Shown piece by piece: positions 44,455-53,868 of a stretch of 64,000 nucleotides of DNA. A program made the translations under genes and the position numbers. The stretch's first letter is position 1. Each line of letters opens with the position of its first letter. The stretch is from CAIMUX01 sp964473865 (GTDB lineage Bacteria > Eisenbacteria > RBG-16-71-46 > CAIMUX01), in NCBI GenBank assembly GCA_964473865.1, contig CAYYQN010000002.1, positions 1 to 64,000 on the forward strand. The letters are read 5' to 3'. A model generated the notes under the pieces. It saw nothing but the letters and a program-made list of their open reading frames with translations. It had not been told where the DNA came from and did not search any database.

Positions 44455-45936
44455 ATGCGCAATGAGACAGGGGGCGGCGCCCACGACGGGACCGGCCGGG
44501 TGACAGGCATCCCGCCGGGCGATCTGCCCGGCGCGGTCACCGATCCCGACATCTGCGGCGCCTATGCCGCCGACGCCTCGGGGATATCGCGCGTGCCCGA
44601 CGCGGTGGTGCGTCCCCAGGGGGAAGACGAAATCCGCGAGCTGTTGCGGGCCTGTTCCGCGCGCGAAATCGCCGTCACTCCTCAGGGACTGCGTTCCAGC
44701 ACCACCGGCGCCTCGGTTGCGGCCCGTGGCATCGTGCTTTCGCTGGAGCGGATGGCGCGCATCGTTTCCATCGATCCCGAGCGCCGCGTCGCGATCGCGG
44801 AGCCGGGCGTCGTCGCCGCGGAGTTCAAGGCCCGCGTGCGGGAGGCCGGGCTCTTCTATCCCGTCGATCCGACCAGCGAGGCGGAGTGCACTCTGGGCGG
44901 CACGGTGGCCTGCAACGCGAGCGGCTCCCGCACCTACCGCTACGGTCCGACGCGAGACTACGTGCGGGCGCTGCGGGTGGTGACCGCCGATGGATCGGTG
45001 CGCGAGGTCCGCCGGATCGGTGCGGACAAGAACTCTGCCGGATACGCCGGCCTGCAAAGCCCGGTCGACATCTGGATCGGCAGCGAGGGAACCCTGGGTG
45101 TCGTGACCCAGGTGGAGCTGGCGCTGCTTCCCTTGCCGCCCGGGTTCTTCGGGGCGCTGGCGTTCTTCCGGGACTGGCGTGCGGCGGTGGGCTTCGTGCA
45201 GGCGGCCGACGCCGCGCGCCGGATCTCCGTGAACTCCGGCACGACGGGGCTGCGGCCGCGGTGTCTGGAGCTCTTCGACCACGGCTCGCTGGAGCTCGTA
45301 CGTCCACAGGCCGGTGGGCTGCAGATCCCGGCCGCCGCGCAGGCGGCGGTCTTCTTCGAGGAAGAGACCTCTCCGGACCACTCGCTCGAGGCGATGGAGC
45401 GGTGGTACGCAGCGATCGAGGGAGCCGGTGGCCTGGCGGACGACACGCTCATCGCGCAATCCGAGGCTGAGCAGGCGGATCTGAAGCGGTTGCGTCACGC
45501 ACTTCCCGCCGGAATGAACGAGCGTGGCGCGCGGGCGGTGGCGGCGGGTGGACGCAAGGTTTCGACCGACTTCGCGGTGCCGCTCGATGCCCTTCCGCAG
45601 ATGATGGACGAGGGGTATGCGATCGTACGGGAGCAGTTCAGCGGGTTCCATGTGGCGTACGGGCACGCCGGAAACGGACATCTTCACTTCAACCTGCTGG
45701 CCGAGGACGCGGCCGAACTGGCCAAGGCGCGCCGGGCAACGGCGGAGATGGCCCGGCGCGCGATCGCACTGGGGGGCACGCTGGCGGCGGAACACGGAAT
45801 CGGCAAGGTGAAGGCCTCACTCTATCGACGTCTCTACCCCGCCTGGATGGTGGAAGCGGGCCTCGCGATCAAGAACGCCCTGGACCCCAAAGGAATTCTC
45901 TCGCCCGGCAACATCTTCGGGGAGGATGAGGTCTGA
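44455..45936 (+). CDS. FAD-binding oxidase of the GlcD / D-lactate dehydrogenase type
   Basis: The 493-residue flavoprotein has a PCMH FAD-binding domain: VRPQGEDEIRELL, the SECTLGGTVACNASGSRTYRYGPTRD motif and GSEGTLGVVTQVELALLP. The C-terminal domain has the substrate/metal motifs YGHAGNGHLHFN and TLAAEHGIGKVK. Family members oxidise D-2-hydroxy acids such as D-lactate or glycolate and pass electrons to quinone or cytochromes. ATG 44455 lies behind a spaced GGAG. The gene is convergent with the Gfo/Idh gene across 76 bases containing a small GAGCCC/GGGCTC hairpin (45974-45989). Confidence 0.9.
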   Translation: MRNETGGGAHDGTGRVTGIPPGDLPGAVTDPDICGAYAADASGISRVPDAVVRPQGEDEIRELLRACSAREIAVTPQGLRSSTTGASVAARGIVLSLERMARIVSIDPERRVAIAEPGVVAAEFKARVREAGLFYPVDPTSEAECTLGGTVACNASGSRTYRYGPTRDYVRALRVVTADGSVREVRRIGADKNSAGYAGLQSPVDIWIGSEGTLGVVTQVELALLPLPPGFFGALAFFRDWRAAVGFVQAADAARRISVNSGTTGLRPRCLELFDHGSLELVRPQAGGLQIPAAAQAAVFFEEETSPDHSLEAMERWYAAIEGAGGLADDTLIAQSEAEQADLKRLRHALPAGMNERGARAVAAGGRKVSTDFAVPLDALPQMMDEGYAIVREQFSGFHVAYGHAGNGHLHFNLLAEDAAELAKARRATAEMARRAIALGGTLAAEHGIGKVKASLYRRLYPAWMVEAGLAIKNALDPKGILSPGNIFGEDEV

Positions 45937-46012
45937 GCCGCCGGCGCGGGCGGCCCCTGCTCGGACGCGCGCGGAGCCCGTCGGGGCTCGCCTCCGGTCC
46001 GGCCGAGTCGGG

Positions 46013-47101
46013 TCAACCGGAGGCTGTCGGACTCACCGAGACCCAGTGCGCCGTTTCGGACGATCGTCGAATCGCGTCCAGCACCATCTGGGTGCGGTGC
46101 CCGTCGAGGAAGTCCGCGGCGCCCGGCAAGGTCGTCTCGCCCGAGAGGACCCGATCACCGAGCAGCCGCGCCATCCGCAGAAAGGCTCGGGCCCAGTCGG
46201 TGTCGGGGATCCCCAGCTCCGCGGAGGGCGGCAGATCGTCCGCGCACCGGATCGCCGCCAGTCCGCCGAGGCCCTGCCCGGCCCGCAGCAGGCCCTGTTC
46301 GGTCACCTCGGCCGTCCCTTCGGTGCCGGAGAGCCCGATCCGGTGGGTTCGCTCTCCCTCGAGGCACGAGATGGTCAGGGTCGCGAGGGCGCCGGAGCGG
46401 AAGCGGAGCCAGGCCGCGGCGTAGTCGTCGGAGGTCACGTCGCGTTCCCGGCCCGTCGCCGGATCGAGCCGCGTGCGATGTCCGGTCGCCAACTGCCCGC
46501 GGACTTCGGTCACTTCGCCGAGCAACCGCCGAAGAGCATCGACGCCGTGCGATCCGATGGCCCCGAGCGCGCCGCCGCCCGCGGCAGAATCGCTCCACCA
46601 GCTCCAGGGCAGCCGGGAATCGCGGCGGCCCGGCGAGCGTAAGGTGTATTCGGCGTGAAGCACGCGACCGAGCGCTCCCTCCTCGATCATCCGGGCCAGG
46701 GCCTCCCGGGTCGGCAGAAAGCGGAGCTCATGGTCGATGATCGTGATCCGGTTTGGATGCGCGCGGGCGGCCGCGAGCATGGAAGCCGACTGTGAGGCGT
46801 CGAGCGCCATCGGCTTTTCGCAGACGCAGTGGCAGCCGGCTTCGAGCACGTCCAGGACCATGTCGAGGTGGCGGTGCGGCGGGATGGCCACGAAGACAAG
46901 ATCGGGGCGGGCCTGTTCCAGAACCTGCCGGTGGTCCGCAGCCACCTGTTCGATCCCGAACATCGCGGCGGTGGCCCGGGCTCGATCCAGGTTCGGGCTG
47001 GCGATCCCCACGACGCGCATGCTCGGAACATGCCGCAGACAGGGCAGGATCACGGTGCGGGCGAAACCATTCCCCAGGATCGCCGCGCGCACGGTCTTCA
47101 C
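46013..47101 (-). CDS. Gfo/Idh/MocA-family oxidoreductase
   Basis: The 362-residue NAD(P)-dependent dehydrogenase has an N-terminal Rossmann fold (VRAAILGNGFARTVILPCL and the strand VVGIASPNLDRA), the family CEKPMAL motif and a C-terminal alpha/beta domain with the GSHGVDALRRL segment. Members act on sugars, inositols or biliverdin-type compounds; the substrate is unknown. GTG 47101 is the start because GGAGGAG lies eight bases upstream; the frame extends 32 residues further without similarity. Divergent from the ABC-class ATPase gene. Confidence 0.88.
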   Translation of the reverse strand: MKTVRAAILGNGFARTVILPCLRHVPSMRVVGIASPNLDRARATAAMFGIEQVAADHRQVLEQARPDLVFVAIPPHRHLDMVLDVLEAGCHCVCEKPMALDASQSASMLAAARAHPNRITIIDHELRFLPTREALARMIEEGALGRVLHAEYTLRSPGRRDSRLPWSWWSDSAAGGGALGAIGSHGVDALRRLLGEVTEVRGQLATGHRTRLDPATGRERDVTSDDYAAAWLRFRSGALATLTISCLEGERTHRIGLSGTEGTAEVTEQGLLRAGQGLGGLAAIRCADDLPPSAELGIPDTDWARAFLRMARLLGDRVLSGETTLPGAADFLDGHRTQMVLDAIRRSSETAHWVSVSPTASG

Positions 47102-47285
47102 GGATTTCTCCTCCGAGGACCCATGGGCGTCCGCCGGGGATCGCGACCCGGACCGCCCCGCCCAAGGCCCGCAGCAGCGCCGCGTCTCGCAGGGCAATCC
47201 CGACGTTTCGGAGCGGCGCGCAACCTGCTGCGCCCCCCGGCGGGTCCACCTATACTACCGGCGGATCACCCGATGGAGGAGAGAG

Positions 47286-49100
47286 TTGTCTTCACCCCGG
47301 CAACCGGCCGCGTCGCCGCACCCGCGCGGGCATCTGGAGGACTGGTGCGCGCGGATGGACGGCGGGCCGTTCCCGGCGTATCGGGATCTCCTCGGGTGCT
47401 ACCGGCTGCGCGGGTGCGACCTCGAAATCCTCCGGGTCCAGCCCGACCCGTTTGCCGGCCCTTCGCGGATCCGGCTGCGGGTGCCCTGGGATCGGACCGG
47501 ACTCGCGCCGGAGTCCTCCCTGCTGCCCGGCGGGAGAGGAACGGCGGTTCCCGGTCTCGTCGATCGCGACTCCGCCCGAGCCATCGGGCTGCGCGACTTC
47601 ATCGGCCGCCGGATTGGTCGCTGGCTGGACGCGACCGCGGCTCGCGCACGTTCGCCGGTATCGATCGAACGACACGGCCAGTGCGTCCTCGATCGTTCGG
47701 CCGTGCTCTTCTCCCGGGATGCGCTGGAGATCCGGCTGGCGATCGAGCTCCCGGCGCGCGGCCGGCGGATACTCGGGCGAGAGGCATCGCGGCTGCTCGT
47801 GCACCTCCCGGAGCGGCTGCTCGGCGAGTGCCTCGCGCCGGAGGCCTTCGATTCCGGCGCCGCGCTCCGCCACGCGGACGTGGTGGAGGACTTTGCGGTC
47901 CTCCAGGAGACGGTTGCGCTGAGACGATGGATCGCCTTCATCGCCGACGGAGCCCGGCTGGCCCGCCGGGCGGGAAACGACGACCGGCCGCTCGTCGAGG
48001 GGCCGGTCGTGGAGGTCGAATCGCCGCCGTCGTTGCGCGCCGAAGTCACGCTCCCACACGCCGGGACAATCACGGGTCTCGCTCTCGAGCCGGGGGTCGT
48101 CCTCCTGTGCGGGGGTGGTTTTCATGGGAAGAGCACTCTCCTGCGGGCGCTTTCCGCCGTGGTCGTTCCGCACGTCCCCGGAGACGGGCGGGAACGGGTG
48201 GCCGTCCGCGCCGATGCCGTGTCGGTGCGGGCCGAAGAGGGGAGGTCGATTCACGATGCCGATCTGCGTCCGTTTCTGCACGACCTGCCGTTCGGGCGGC
48301 CGGCGCACGGCTTCTCCAGCGAAAACGCCAGCGGTTCGACGTCGCAGGCGGCGGCGATCCTCGAAGCGCTCCAGGGCGGCAGCCGGCTTCTGCTCATCGA
48401 TGAAGACACCTCGGCGACCAACTTCATGATTCGCGACGAGTGGATGGAGCGCCTGCTGGCTCGACGGCAGGAGCCGATCACGCCGTTTCTGTACCGGGCC
48501 CAGACGCTGAGCCGCGGTCTGGGAGTGTCGTCGGTCCTCGTCATCGGCGGCTCGGGGGAGTACTTCCGGGCGGCGGACCGGGTGCTGCTGCTCGACACCT
48601 ACCGCCTGGAGGACCGCACGCCCCAGGCCCGGGAGATCGCCGGCAATCGCCCGCCGATTCCCGAAGAACCCGCGGCCGCAGACCTGTTCCTCGCCGCGGC
48701 CGATCCTCTTTCCCGTTCCCTTCCGGGGGGACCTTCCGCGGCGCCTCGGGTGCGGGCGCACGAAGCGCGCCGCCTTTCCGTGGATCGGACCACCCTCGAC
48801 CTCTCGGGAATCGAGTCGCTGCGCGAGGCTTCGCAGGCTCGTTTTCTGGCCGGCGTGCTCTCGTGCCGACTCCGGGAACAAGGTGGCTCGCGCGGAGGTA
48901 GTGCACGAGGCGCCTCGACGCCGCAGGATCTCCTGGACTGGTATCTGCGGGAGTGGGGTCTTGCCGGACTCGATGGATTCGAGACCGGGCTCCGGGGGGA
49001 TCTCGCTGCAGTGCGCCCCTTGGATCTCCTGGCGGCGGCAAATCGATTGCGGTCGCGTCCGGCGCCGGAGGGAGACTGGGCGCTTTTGGAGGCGGAGTGA
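47286..49100 (+). CDS. ABC-class ATPase domain protein (predicted isomerase-like family)
   Basis: The 604-residue protein fits the family annotated as predicted ATPase of the ABC class. The N-terminal half contains LEDWCARMDGGPFPAYRDLLGCY; Walker A is GGGFHGKSTLLRAL, a signature-like FSSENASGSTSQAAAILEAL follows, and Walker B is LLLIDEDTSATNFM. There are no membrane segments, and its cellular job is not established. TTG 47286 is set by GGAGGA about five bases upstream; TATACT (47251-47256) may be the -10. The stop overlaps the start of a TonB-like gene (GTGA), tying it to the Tol-Pal cluster. Confidence 0.8.
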   Translation: MSSPRQPAASPHPRGHLEDWCARMDGGPFPAYRDLLGCYRLRGCDLEILRVQPDPFAGPSRIRLRVPWDRTGLAPESSLLPGGRGTAVPGLVDRDSARAIGLRDFIGRRIGRWLDATAARARSPVSIERHGQCVLDRSAVLFSRDALEIRLAIELPARGRRILGREASRLLVHLPERLLGECLAPEAFDSGAALRHADVVEDFAVLQETVALRRWIAFIADGARLARRAGNDDRPLVEGPVVEVESPPSLRAEVTLPHAGTITGLALEPGVVLLCGGGFHGKSTLLRALSAVVVPHVPGDGRERVAVRADAVSVRAEEGRSIHDADLRPFLHDLPFGRPAHGFSSENASGSTSQAAAILEALQGGSRLLLIDEDTSATNFMIRDEWMERLLARRQEPITPFLYRAQTLSRGLGVSSVLVIGGSGEYFRAADRVLLLDTYRLEDRTPQAREIAGNRPPIPEEPAAADLFLAAADPLSRSLPGGPSAAPRVRAHEARRLSVDRTTLDLSGIESLREASQARFLAGVLSCRLREQGGSRGGSARGASTPQDLLDWYLREWGLAGLDGFETGLRGDLAAVRPLDLLAAANRLRSRPAPEGDWALLEAE

Positions 49101-49903
49101 CCTCGATGCGGTCTGCGCTGCTTCTGTCGCTCGGGCTGCACGCAGCCGGGCTTGCGATCCTGGGTCTGGCCCTGCGGCCCCGGTTCGCCGTCCCGCCGCG
49201 CATCCAGGTGATTCCCGTGGATCTCTTTGCGCTGCCCGCCCCGGCGGCGGCAGTGGTGGAGCGCGCTCAGCCGGCGTCGGCGGTAGCTCACGAGCCTGCG
49301 CCGCGGGACCATCCGGTGGACGCGACGCCACAGCGCGACTCGGATCGTCGGCTGCCGCATCCGCGCCGCGAGACAGGGCCCCGGGACCGATTGCGCGGTG
49401 AGGCGGGGCTCCGGACGCCTGCGCGCGCCGCCCAAGGGGGGGAAACTTCGGAGCGCCTTCCCCAGAGGGCGCCGACCCCCGACCTTCCGCGGCGAGGGAG
49501 CGCCGATCCGAAGCCGGCGGTACAAAGCGAGCTGCCGCGGGTCGGCGACTCGCGCGGCGCCATGCAGATGCGGGTCGAGGGGGAGGTGCAGCCGTACGCC
49601 TACTATCTCTCCATCGTACAGCGTAAGATCGCAAGCTTCTGGGAGCCGCCGGCGGGAATCGAGCGGCAGCCGGGGGAGGTCGCCGTCATCGTCTGGTTTC
49701 GCATCGAGAAGGACGGAACGGTCGAGACGAGCTACGTGGAGGAGCCGTCCGGGATCGGTCCATTCGACACGTCGGCCCTGCGGGCGCTGACTCATGCGCT
49801 CCCGTTGCCGCGGTTGCCCGATGAGTACCCGGGTGACCATCTCATCATCCATCTTCGCTTCGTCTACAGCCGCGAGGCGGGCGTTCCGGCGGGGACTCCG
49901 TGA
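49097..49903 (+). CDS. TonB/TolA-like energy transducer (first copy)
   Basis: The 268-residue protein has one N-terminal membrane helix (about 7-26, LLLSLGLHAAGLAILGLALR), a long Pro/Arg/Ala-rich periplasmic spacer (about 45-155) and a C-terminal TonB-type domain from about 175 (YLSIVQRKIASFWEPP, then VIVWFRIEKDGTV and PSGIGPFDTSALRAL). This is the TolA/TonB plan, linking an inner-membrane proton motor to the outer membrane. GTG 49097 overlaps the ATPase stop and has GGAGG just upstream; ATG 49106 is an alternative. A close paralogue follows immediately. Confidence 0.85.
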   Translation: MTSMRSALLLSLGLHAAGLAILGLALRPRFAVPPRIQVIPVDLFALPAPAAAVVERAQPASAVAHEPAPRDHPVDATPQRDSDRRLPHPRRETGPRDRLRGEAGLRTPARAAQGGETSERLPQRAPTPDLPRRGSADPKPAVQSELPRVGDSRGAMQMRVEGEVQPYAYYLSIVQRKIASFWEPPAGIERQPGEVAVIVWFRIEKDGTVETSYVEEPSGIGPFDTSALRALTHALPLPRLPDEYPGDHLIIHLRFVYSREAGVPAGTP

Positions 49904-50781
49904 CCCGAATCCAGACAGTCGCCGCTCCGAGCTTCGCCTCGCCGGAAGAGACCGGCGCCGGAGCCGGGATCCCGGGGACGCAGCTGCAGCAGGCGAGAGG
50001 CTGGCACCGCCTGTGGACGCCGCCGGGGTACTGGCGTCCTCTGGCCGCTTCGGTCGTCCTGCACCTGGCCCTCGCGTTCTGCCTGCTCCCCACGGGGGGA
50101 CCCCGGGAACACCGGGAGCCGCCCAAGCCGGTTCGGTTCTCGTCGGCCCGGTTGGTGACGATCGTGCCCCCGGCCCCGGCCGCCAGCGCCCGGCTGCGCC
50201 CGGCGACCGCGCCGGCCCGTCCCGCGGAGTCCCGTGCCGATCCGAGCGCGGGTCGGATCGTTCCCCGACGCCTCCCCCCCGCCGCGGTGTCGCCGCGCAC
50301 GAAGGAGAAGCCCCGCGATGCGGCAAGCCCGCGGGCGGGGTCCTCCCGGGCCGAAGCTCCGAAGACCGGGCCGGTGCTCGGACGCATGGATGGAGGCGGC
50401 GCGATCCAGTCCGCGCTGCCGCAGGTGGGGGACCACGCCGGCGCGCTCGTGATCCGGGCCGAGGGCGAGGATCTGGCGTACAACTACTACTTTCTCGCGC
50501 TGTTGCGGAAGATCGCCGAGTACTGGGAGCCGCCGCCGGGGAATTGGGGAAACGAAATCGCCGCCATGGTGCGATTCACCGTGCTGCGCGACGGAACCGT
50601 GCCTCCGGTCTCGATCGAGGAACCATCGGGCCAGGGAGTCTTCGACACCTCGGCCATGCGGGCGGTGACGCGCGCGGCGCCGCTTCCGCCGCTTCCGCAG
50701 GAATATCCGGGAGAGCAGATCGTCTTTCACCTCCGTTTCGTGTACAGCCGGGACACCGGCAACTCCGGGAGGACTCCGTGA
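49900..50781 (+). CDS. TonB/TolA-like energy transducer (second copy)
   Basis: The 293-residue paralogue of the preceding gene has a cytoplasmic N-terminus of about 43 residues, one membrane helix (about 44-64), a Pro/Ala/Arg-rich spacer and a C-terminal domain sharing the pattern YFLALLRKIAEYWEPP, FTVLRDGTV, PSGQGVFDTSAMRAV and LRFVYSR. The start GTG overlaps the upstream stop (GTGA). The two copies probably arose by tandem duplication; they differ most in the spacer and in the length of the N-terminal tail. Confidence 0.85.
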   Translation: MTRIQTVAAPSFASPEETGAGAGIPGTQLQQARGWHRLWTPPGYWRPLAASVVLHLALAFCLLPTGGPREHREPPKPVRFSSARLVTIVPPAPAASARLRPATAPARPAESRADPSAGRIVPRRLPPAAVSPRTKEKPRDAASPRAGSSRAEAPKTGPVLGRMDGGGAIQSALPQVGDHAGALVIRAEGEDLAYNYYFLALLRKIAEYWEPPPGNWGNEIAAMVRFTVLRDGTVPPVSIEEPSGQGVFDTSAMRAVTRAAPLPPLPQEYPGEQIVFHLRFVYSRDTGNSGRTP

Positions 50782-52139
50782 TCACTCGTGGTTTCGGGCG
50801 ATCCCGCTCCGGCTGGGTCTTTCCGCACCCTGCCCGTGCCCGAAGGCCTCGCCGGCATCCGGCGGCGCCCAGTCTGGCGGCATTGATCCTGGCGCTGGCG
50901 ACTCTGGCCGGCGTTACTGGGGCCCAGACCGAGTTCCGGGGCGAGATCCGCGAAGGGGCCCTTTTCAAGATCCCGATCGAAGTGCGCGATTGGGAGTATC
51001 TCGAGACTCCGCGCCGACTCCTCGCCGGCGGGGAGGAGTGCGAGGCGGCGCTGGTGCAGGATCTCACTTACAGCGGCTTCTTCAAGGTGCAGCGGGAGGC
51101 GACTCCCCTGGCGACTTCGTCCGACCGCGCGGTCCAGGCGAGAGCCGAGGGCACGGTCCGGCGAGACCGTGATCAGCTCCGGCTGGAAGGAAGTCTGGTC
51201 GATCCCGTGACCGGCAAATTGATCTTTCGGAAGACCTACCGGCTCTCAGATCCGCCTTCCCGCTGGGCGGTGCACGGTTTCGCCGACGACATCGTCTTGT
51301 TCCTCACCGGCGAGCGCGGCGTCGCCCAGACGAAGATCGCCTATGTGGGCGATGCCACCGGCAACAAGGAGATCTACCTGGTCGACTACGATGGCGCCGC
51401 CGCGGAAGTCAAGACCGACCTTCGCTCGATCTCGATCTCGCCACGCTGGTCCCCGAGCGGAGATCGCCTGGCGTTCACCACGTTCGCTCGGGGCGCGCCG
51501 CATCTCGTCGGGCTTTGGCTTGCCGAGGGGAAGCTGTGGACCATCTCCGACCGGAGCGGCATGAATTCCGCTCCCTGTTGGGCGCCCGATGGTGATCGCC
51601 TTGCCTGCTCCCTCTCATTCGAGGGGAACTCCGAGATCTACCTCACCGACGCCAACGGCCGGAACCTGCGGCGTCTGACCTGGGACCCGGCCATCGATAC
51701 ATCGCCGACCTTCAGCCCGGATGGCAACCGGATTGCCTTCACTTCGGACCGGTCGGGCGAACCGCAGATCTTCGTCATGGACGCCGACGGTACCAATCAG
51801 CATCGCCTGACGTTTGTCGGCCAGCACACCGACTCTCCGGACTGGTCGCCGAAGGGCGATCGAATCCTGTTTGTCAGCCTCATCGATCAGGTTTTCGACA
51901 TCTGTTCCATTACCCCGGACGGGACGGACTTGCGTCGGCTCACGCCCGGCACATTCAGTTGCGAGAATCCGCGCTGGTCCCCGGATGGCCGCCAGGTTGT
52001 CTTTGCGCGCCGCGTTGGGGGCGAACGGAGGCTGTTCGTCATGTCCGCCGATGGGGCCAACCTTCGGCAGTTGACCTACCAGCGCGGCAATCAATACAAT
52101 CCCTCGTGGTCCCCCCCCCTGCGTCGTCAGGAAGACTAG
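50778..52139 (+). CDS. tolB: Tol-Pal system beta-propeller protein TolB
   Basis: The 453-residue periplasmic protein has an N-terminal signal region (long; hydrophobic core LAALILALATLAGVTGAQ, about 32-49), a TolB N-domain (about 60-180) and a WD40-like PD40 propeller with repeated WSPxGDRLAFT, FSPDGNRIAFTSDRSG, WSPKGDRILF and WSPDGRQVVFAR blades. It binds Pal and links the Tol motor to the outer membrane. GTG 50778 overlaps the previous stop and GGAGG lies six bases upstream. The N-terminus before the hydrophobic core is unusually long and basic. Confidence 0.95.
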   Translation: MITRGFGRSRSGWVFPHPARARRPRRHPAAPSLAALILALATLAGVTGAQTEFRGEIREGALFKIPIEVRDWEYLETPRRLLAGGEECEAALVQDLTYSGFFKVQREATPLATSSDRAVQARAEGTVRRDRDQLRLEGSLVDPVTGKLIFRKTYRLSDPPSRWAVHGFADDIVLFLTGERGVAQTKIAYVGDATGNKEIYLVDYDGAAAEVKTDLRSISISPRWSPSGDRLAFTTFARGAPHLVGLWLAEGKLWTISDRSGMNSAPCWAPDGDRLACSLSFEGNSEIYLTDANGRNLRRLTWDPAIDTSPTFSPDGNRIAFTSDRSGEPQIFVMDADGTNQHRLTFVGQHTDSPDWSPKGDRILFVSLIDQVFDICSITPDGTDLRRLTPGTFSCENPRWSPDGRQVVFARRVGGERRLFVMSADGANLRQLTYQRGNQYNPSWSPPLRRQED

Positions 52140-52250
52140 ATTCGGCAGGGAACCGGGGGTGGAGTCCGCGCCCGGCCGGAACCTGGAGCGTGGGGACCGC
52201 GGGAAATGGAATGGCCCTGCGGATCGGGCCGGTCGAAAGGAGAGTAGAAC

Positions 52251-52760
52251 ATGTTCAGGCACTTCCGGTTGGCCGCCGCCATCGCGCTGTCACTGACCGT
52301 GCTTTTCGTCGTGGGCGTCGGGTGCTCGCGCAAGCCCAAGCCGGTCGTGGTTCCGGCGGTCACCCAGACACCCGCCACGGAGCCAGCGAAGCCGGCCGAG
52401 CCCGTGGCCCAGACGCCGGCTCCGGCCACTCTGGAATTGCAGGACGTCTTCTTTGACTACGACCGTTCCACGCTGCGGGAAGACGCGCGCACGACGCTGA
52501 CCGCCAACGGCAAGGTTCTGCTGGAGAACCCGGACGCCGCCGTGCTGCTGGAAGGGCACTGCGACGAGCGCGGCACCGTGGAGTACAACCTCGCGCTGGG
52601 CGAGCGGCGCGCCAACTCGGCCCGGAACTTCCTCGTGCAATACGGCATCGCTGCGTCCCGCCTCAACACGATTTCCTATGGCGAGGAGCGGCCATTCGCG
52701 GCCGGACAGGGTGAGTCCGCCTGGTCCCAGAATCGCCGGGTCCACTTCGTCAAGCAGTGA
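52251..52760 (+). CDS. pal: Peptidoglycan-associated lipoprotein Pal
   Basis: The 169-residue outer-membrane lipoprotein has a signal peptide and lipobox ending at C25 (VGVGC), a Pro/Ala/Thr-rich spacer (about 30-60) and an OmpA-type domain from about 63 (VFFDYDRSTLREDA, LEGHCDERGTVEYNLALGERRA, ISYGEERP). That domain binds peptidoglycan and TolB. AAGGAGA lies before ATG 52251. It follows tolB by 111 bases with no strong terminator between them. Confidence 0.97.
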   Translation: MFRHFRLAAAIALSLTVLFVVGVGCSRKPKPVVVPAVTQTPATEPAKPAEPVAQTPAPATLELQDVFFDYDRSTLREDARTTLTANGKVLLENPDAAVLLEGHCDERGTVEYNLALGERRANSARNFLVQYGIAASRLNTISYGEERPFAAGQGESAWSQNRRVHFVKQ

Positions 52761-52861
52761 GCCCGCCGATCGGCGCGCCGCACAGAGCTGCCCGGGGCTG
52801 GTCGCGGGACTGGGGCCGGGCAGGTCGCACCGTGGGTCATGGGGGGAGGGAGGAACGCCGC

Positions 52862-53722
52862 ATGCGGCGGACGAGACTGGTCCTGTTTCTGTTGGCTCCG
52901 TGCTTGCTCGGCGGCTGCTACGGAGCGAAGGTGCTGCGGCAACCGGTGACCGTTGAGGAGTCGGCCCGGGACCTGGAAGCGGTGCGCCAGCAACAGGCGG
53001 CCGTGGAAGCGCGCCTCGCCGAGCTCGAGAAACGGTCATCCGAGCAGGCGGAGCTCCTGCGGGGATTGCGCGCAGAAACCACGTCCCGGTTCGGAGATCT
53101 GGACACGCGCCTCGCCACGATCGATTCGCGCCTTCGCGACGCGGCCGGTTCGCGCGAGAGCTACGGGCGGCCGAGCCCGTCCTTCTGGAATGCCGCGCCG
53201 GGGTCTCCCCGCGCTGGCGATCAAGGAGGGGCGGGAACGGCACTGGGCGCTCCGGCCGATTCCGGCGGCCCGCGTCCGGCGGGGCCGGCGGACAGCTCCG
53301 GCGTCGCCGGCGGCGAATCGCCCGTGCCCGGCGGGACGGTCTCGGAATCCGATGCGAAGCGCTTCTATGACCAGGCGTACAAGGACCTGACCCGAGGCAA
53401 CTATGCGCTTTCCCTGGTCGGTTTCGGGGAGTTCTTGCGACATAGCCCCGGCTCCGACCTCGCCGACAACGCGCAATACTGGATCGGCGAGTGCCACTAT
53501 GCGCAACGCGACTACAACATGGCGATCCAGGAATTCCTGAAGGTTCAGGAGACCTATCCGCGTGGGGACAAGGTCCCGGCGGCATTGCTGAAGGCTGGTT
53601 TCAGCTTTCTGGCTCTGGACGACCGCGCCTCCGCTCGGAGGTATCTGAATCAGGTGGTGGAGCAGTTCCCCAACTCCGAGGAGGCGGTGTCCGCCCGAAA
53701 CAAGCTTCGTTCGGCGTTTTGA
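52862..53722 (+). CDS. cpoB: CpoB/YbgF-type Tol-Pal accessory lipoprotein
   Basis: The 286-residue protein has a lipobox ending at C19 (CLLGGC), which differs from the soluble E. coli CpoB, a coiled coil (about 35-95; VRQQQAAVEARLAELEKRSSEQAELLRGL), a Gly/Pro/Ser spacer and TPR repeats at the C-terminus (FYDQAYKDLTRGNYALSLVGFGEFL, AQYWIGECHYAQRDYNMAIQEFLKV, AALLKAGFSFLALDDRASARRYL). It coordinates peptidoglycan synthesis with Tol-Pal constriction. ATG 52862 is chosen because a signal peptide follows directly and GGAGGGAGGAA precedes it; a GTG at 52757 would overlap the pal stop. Confidence 0.9.
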   Translation: MRRTRLVLFLLAPCLLGGCYGAKVLRQPVTVEESARDLEAVRQQQAAVEARLAELEKRSSEQAELLRGLRAETTSRFGDLDTRLATIDSRLRDAAGSRESYGRPSPSFWNAAPGSPRAGDQGGAGTALGAPADSGGPRPAGPADSSGVAGGESPVPGGTVSESDAKRFYDQAYKDLTRGNYALSLVGFGEFLRHSPGSDLADNAQYWIGECHYAQRDYNMAIQEFLKVQETYPRGDKVPAALLKAGFSFLALDDRASARRYLNQVVEQFPNSEEAVSARNKLRSAF

Positions 53723-53868
53723 CCCGGCGGTTCTGGTTTGCCGTGAACCTGACTGAGGCGAGTTTCTGCCGCGGCGCCGGCTCGTGCCGGGCCGGCCGGT
53801 GTCGGCCCCCAACGGGTGAACCCGATGTCGGGCAAGACAATAGGGGATGACGCCGGGGGAGGCCGCCG

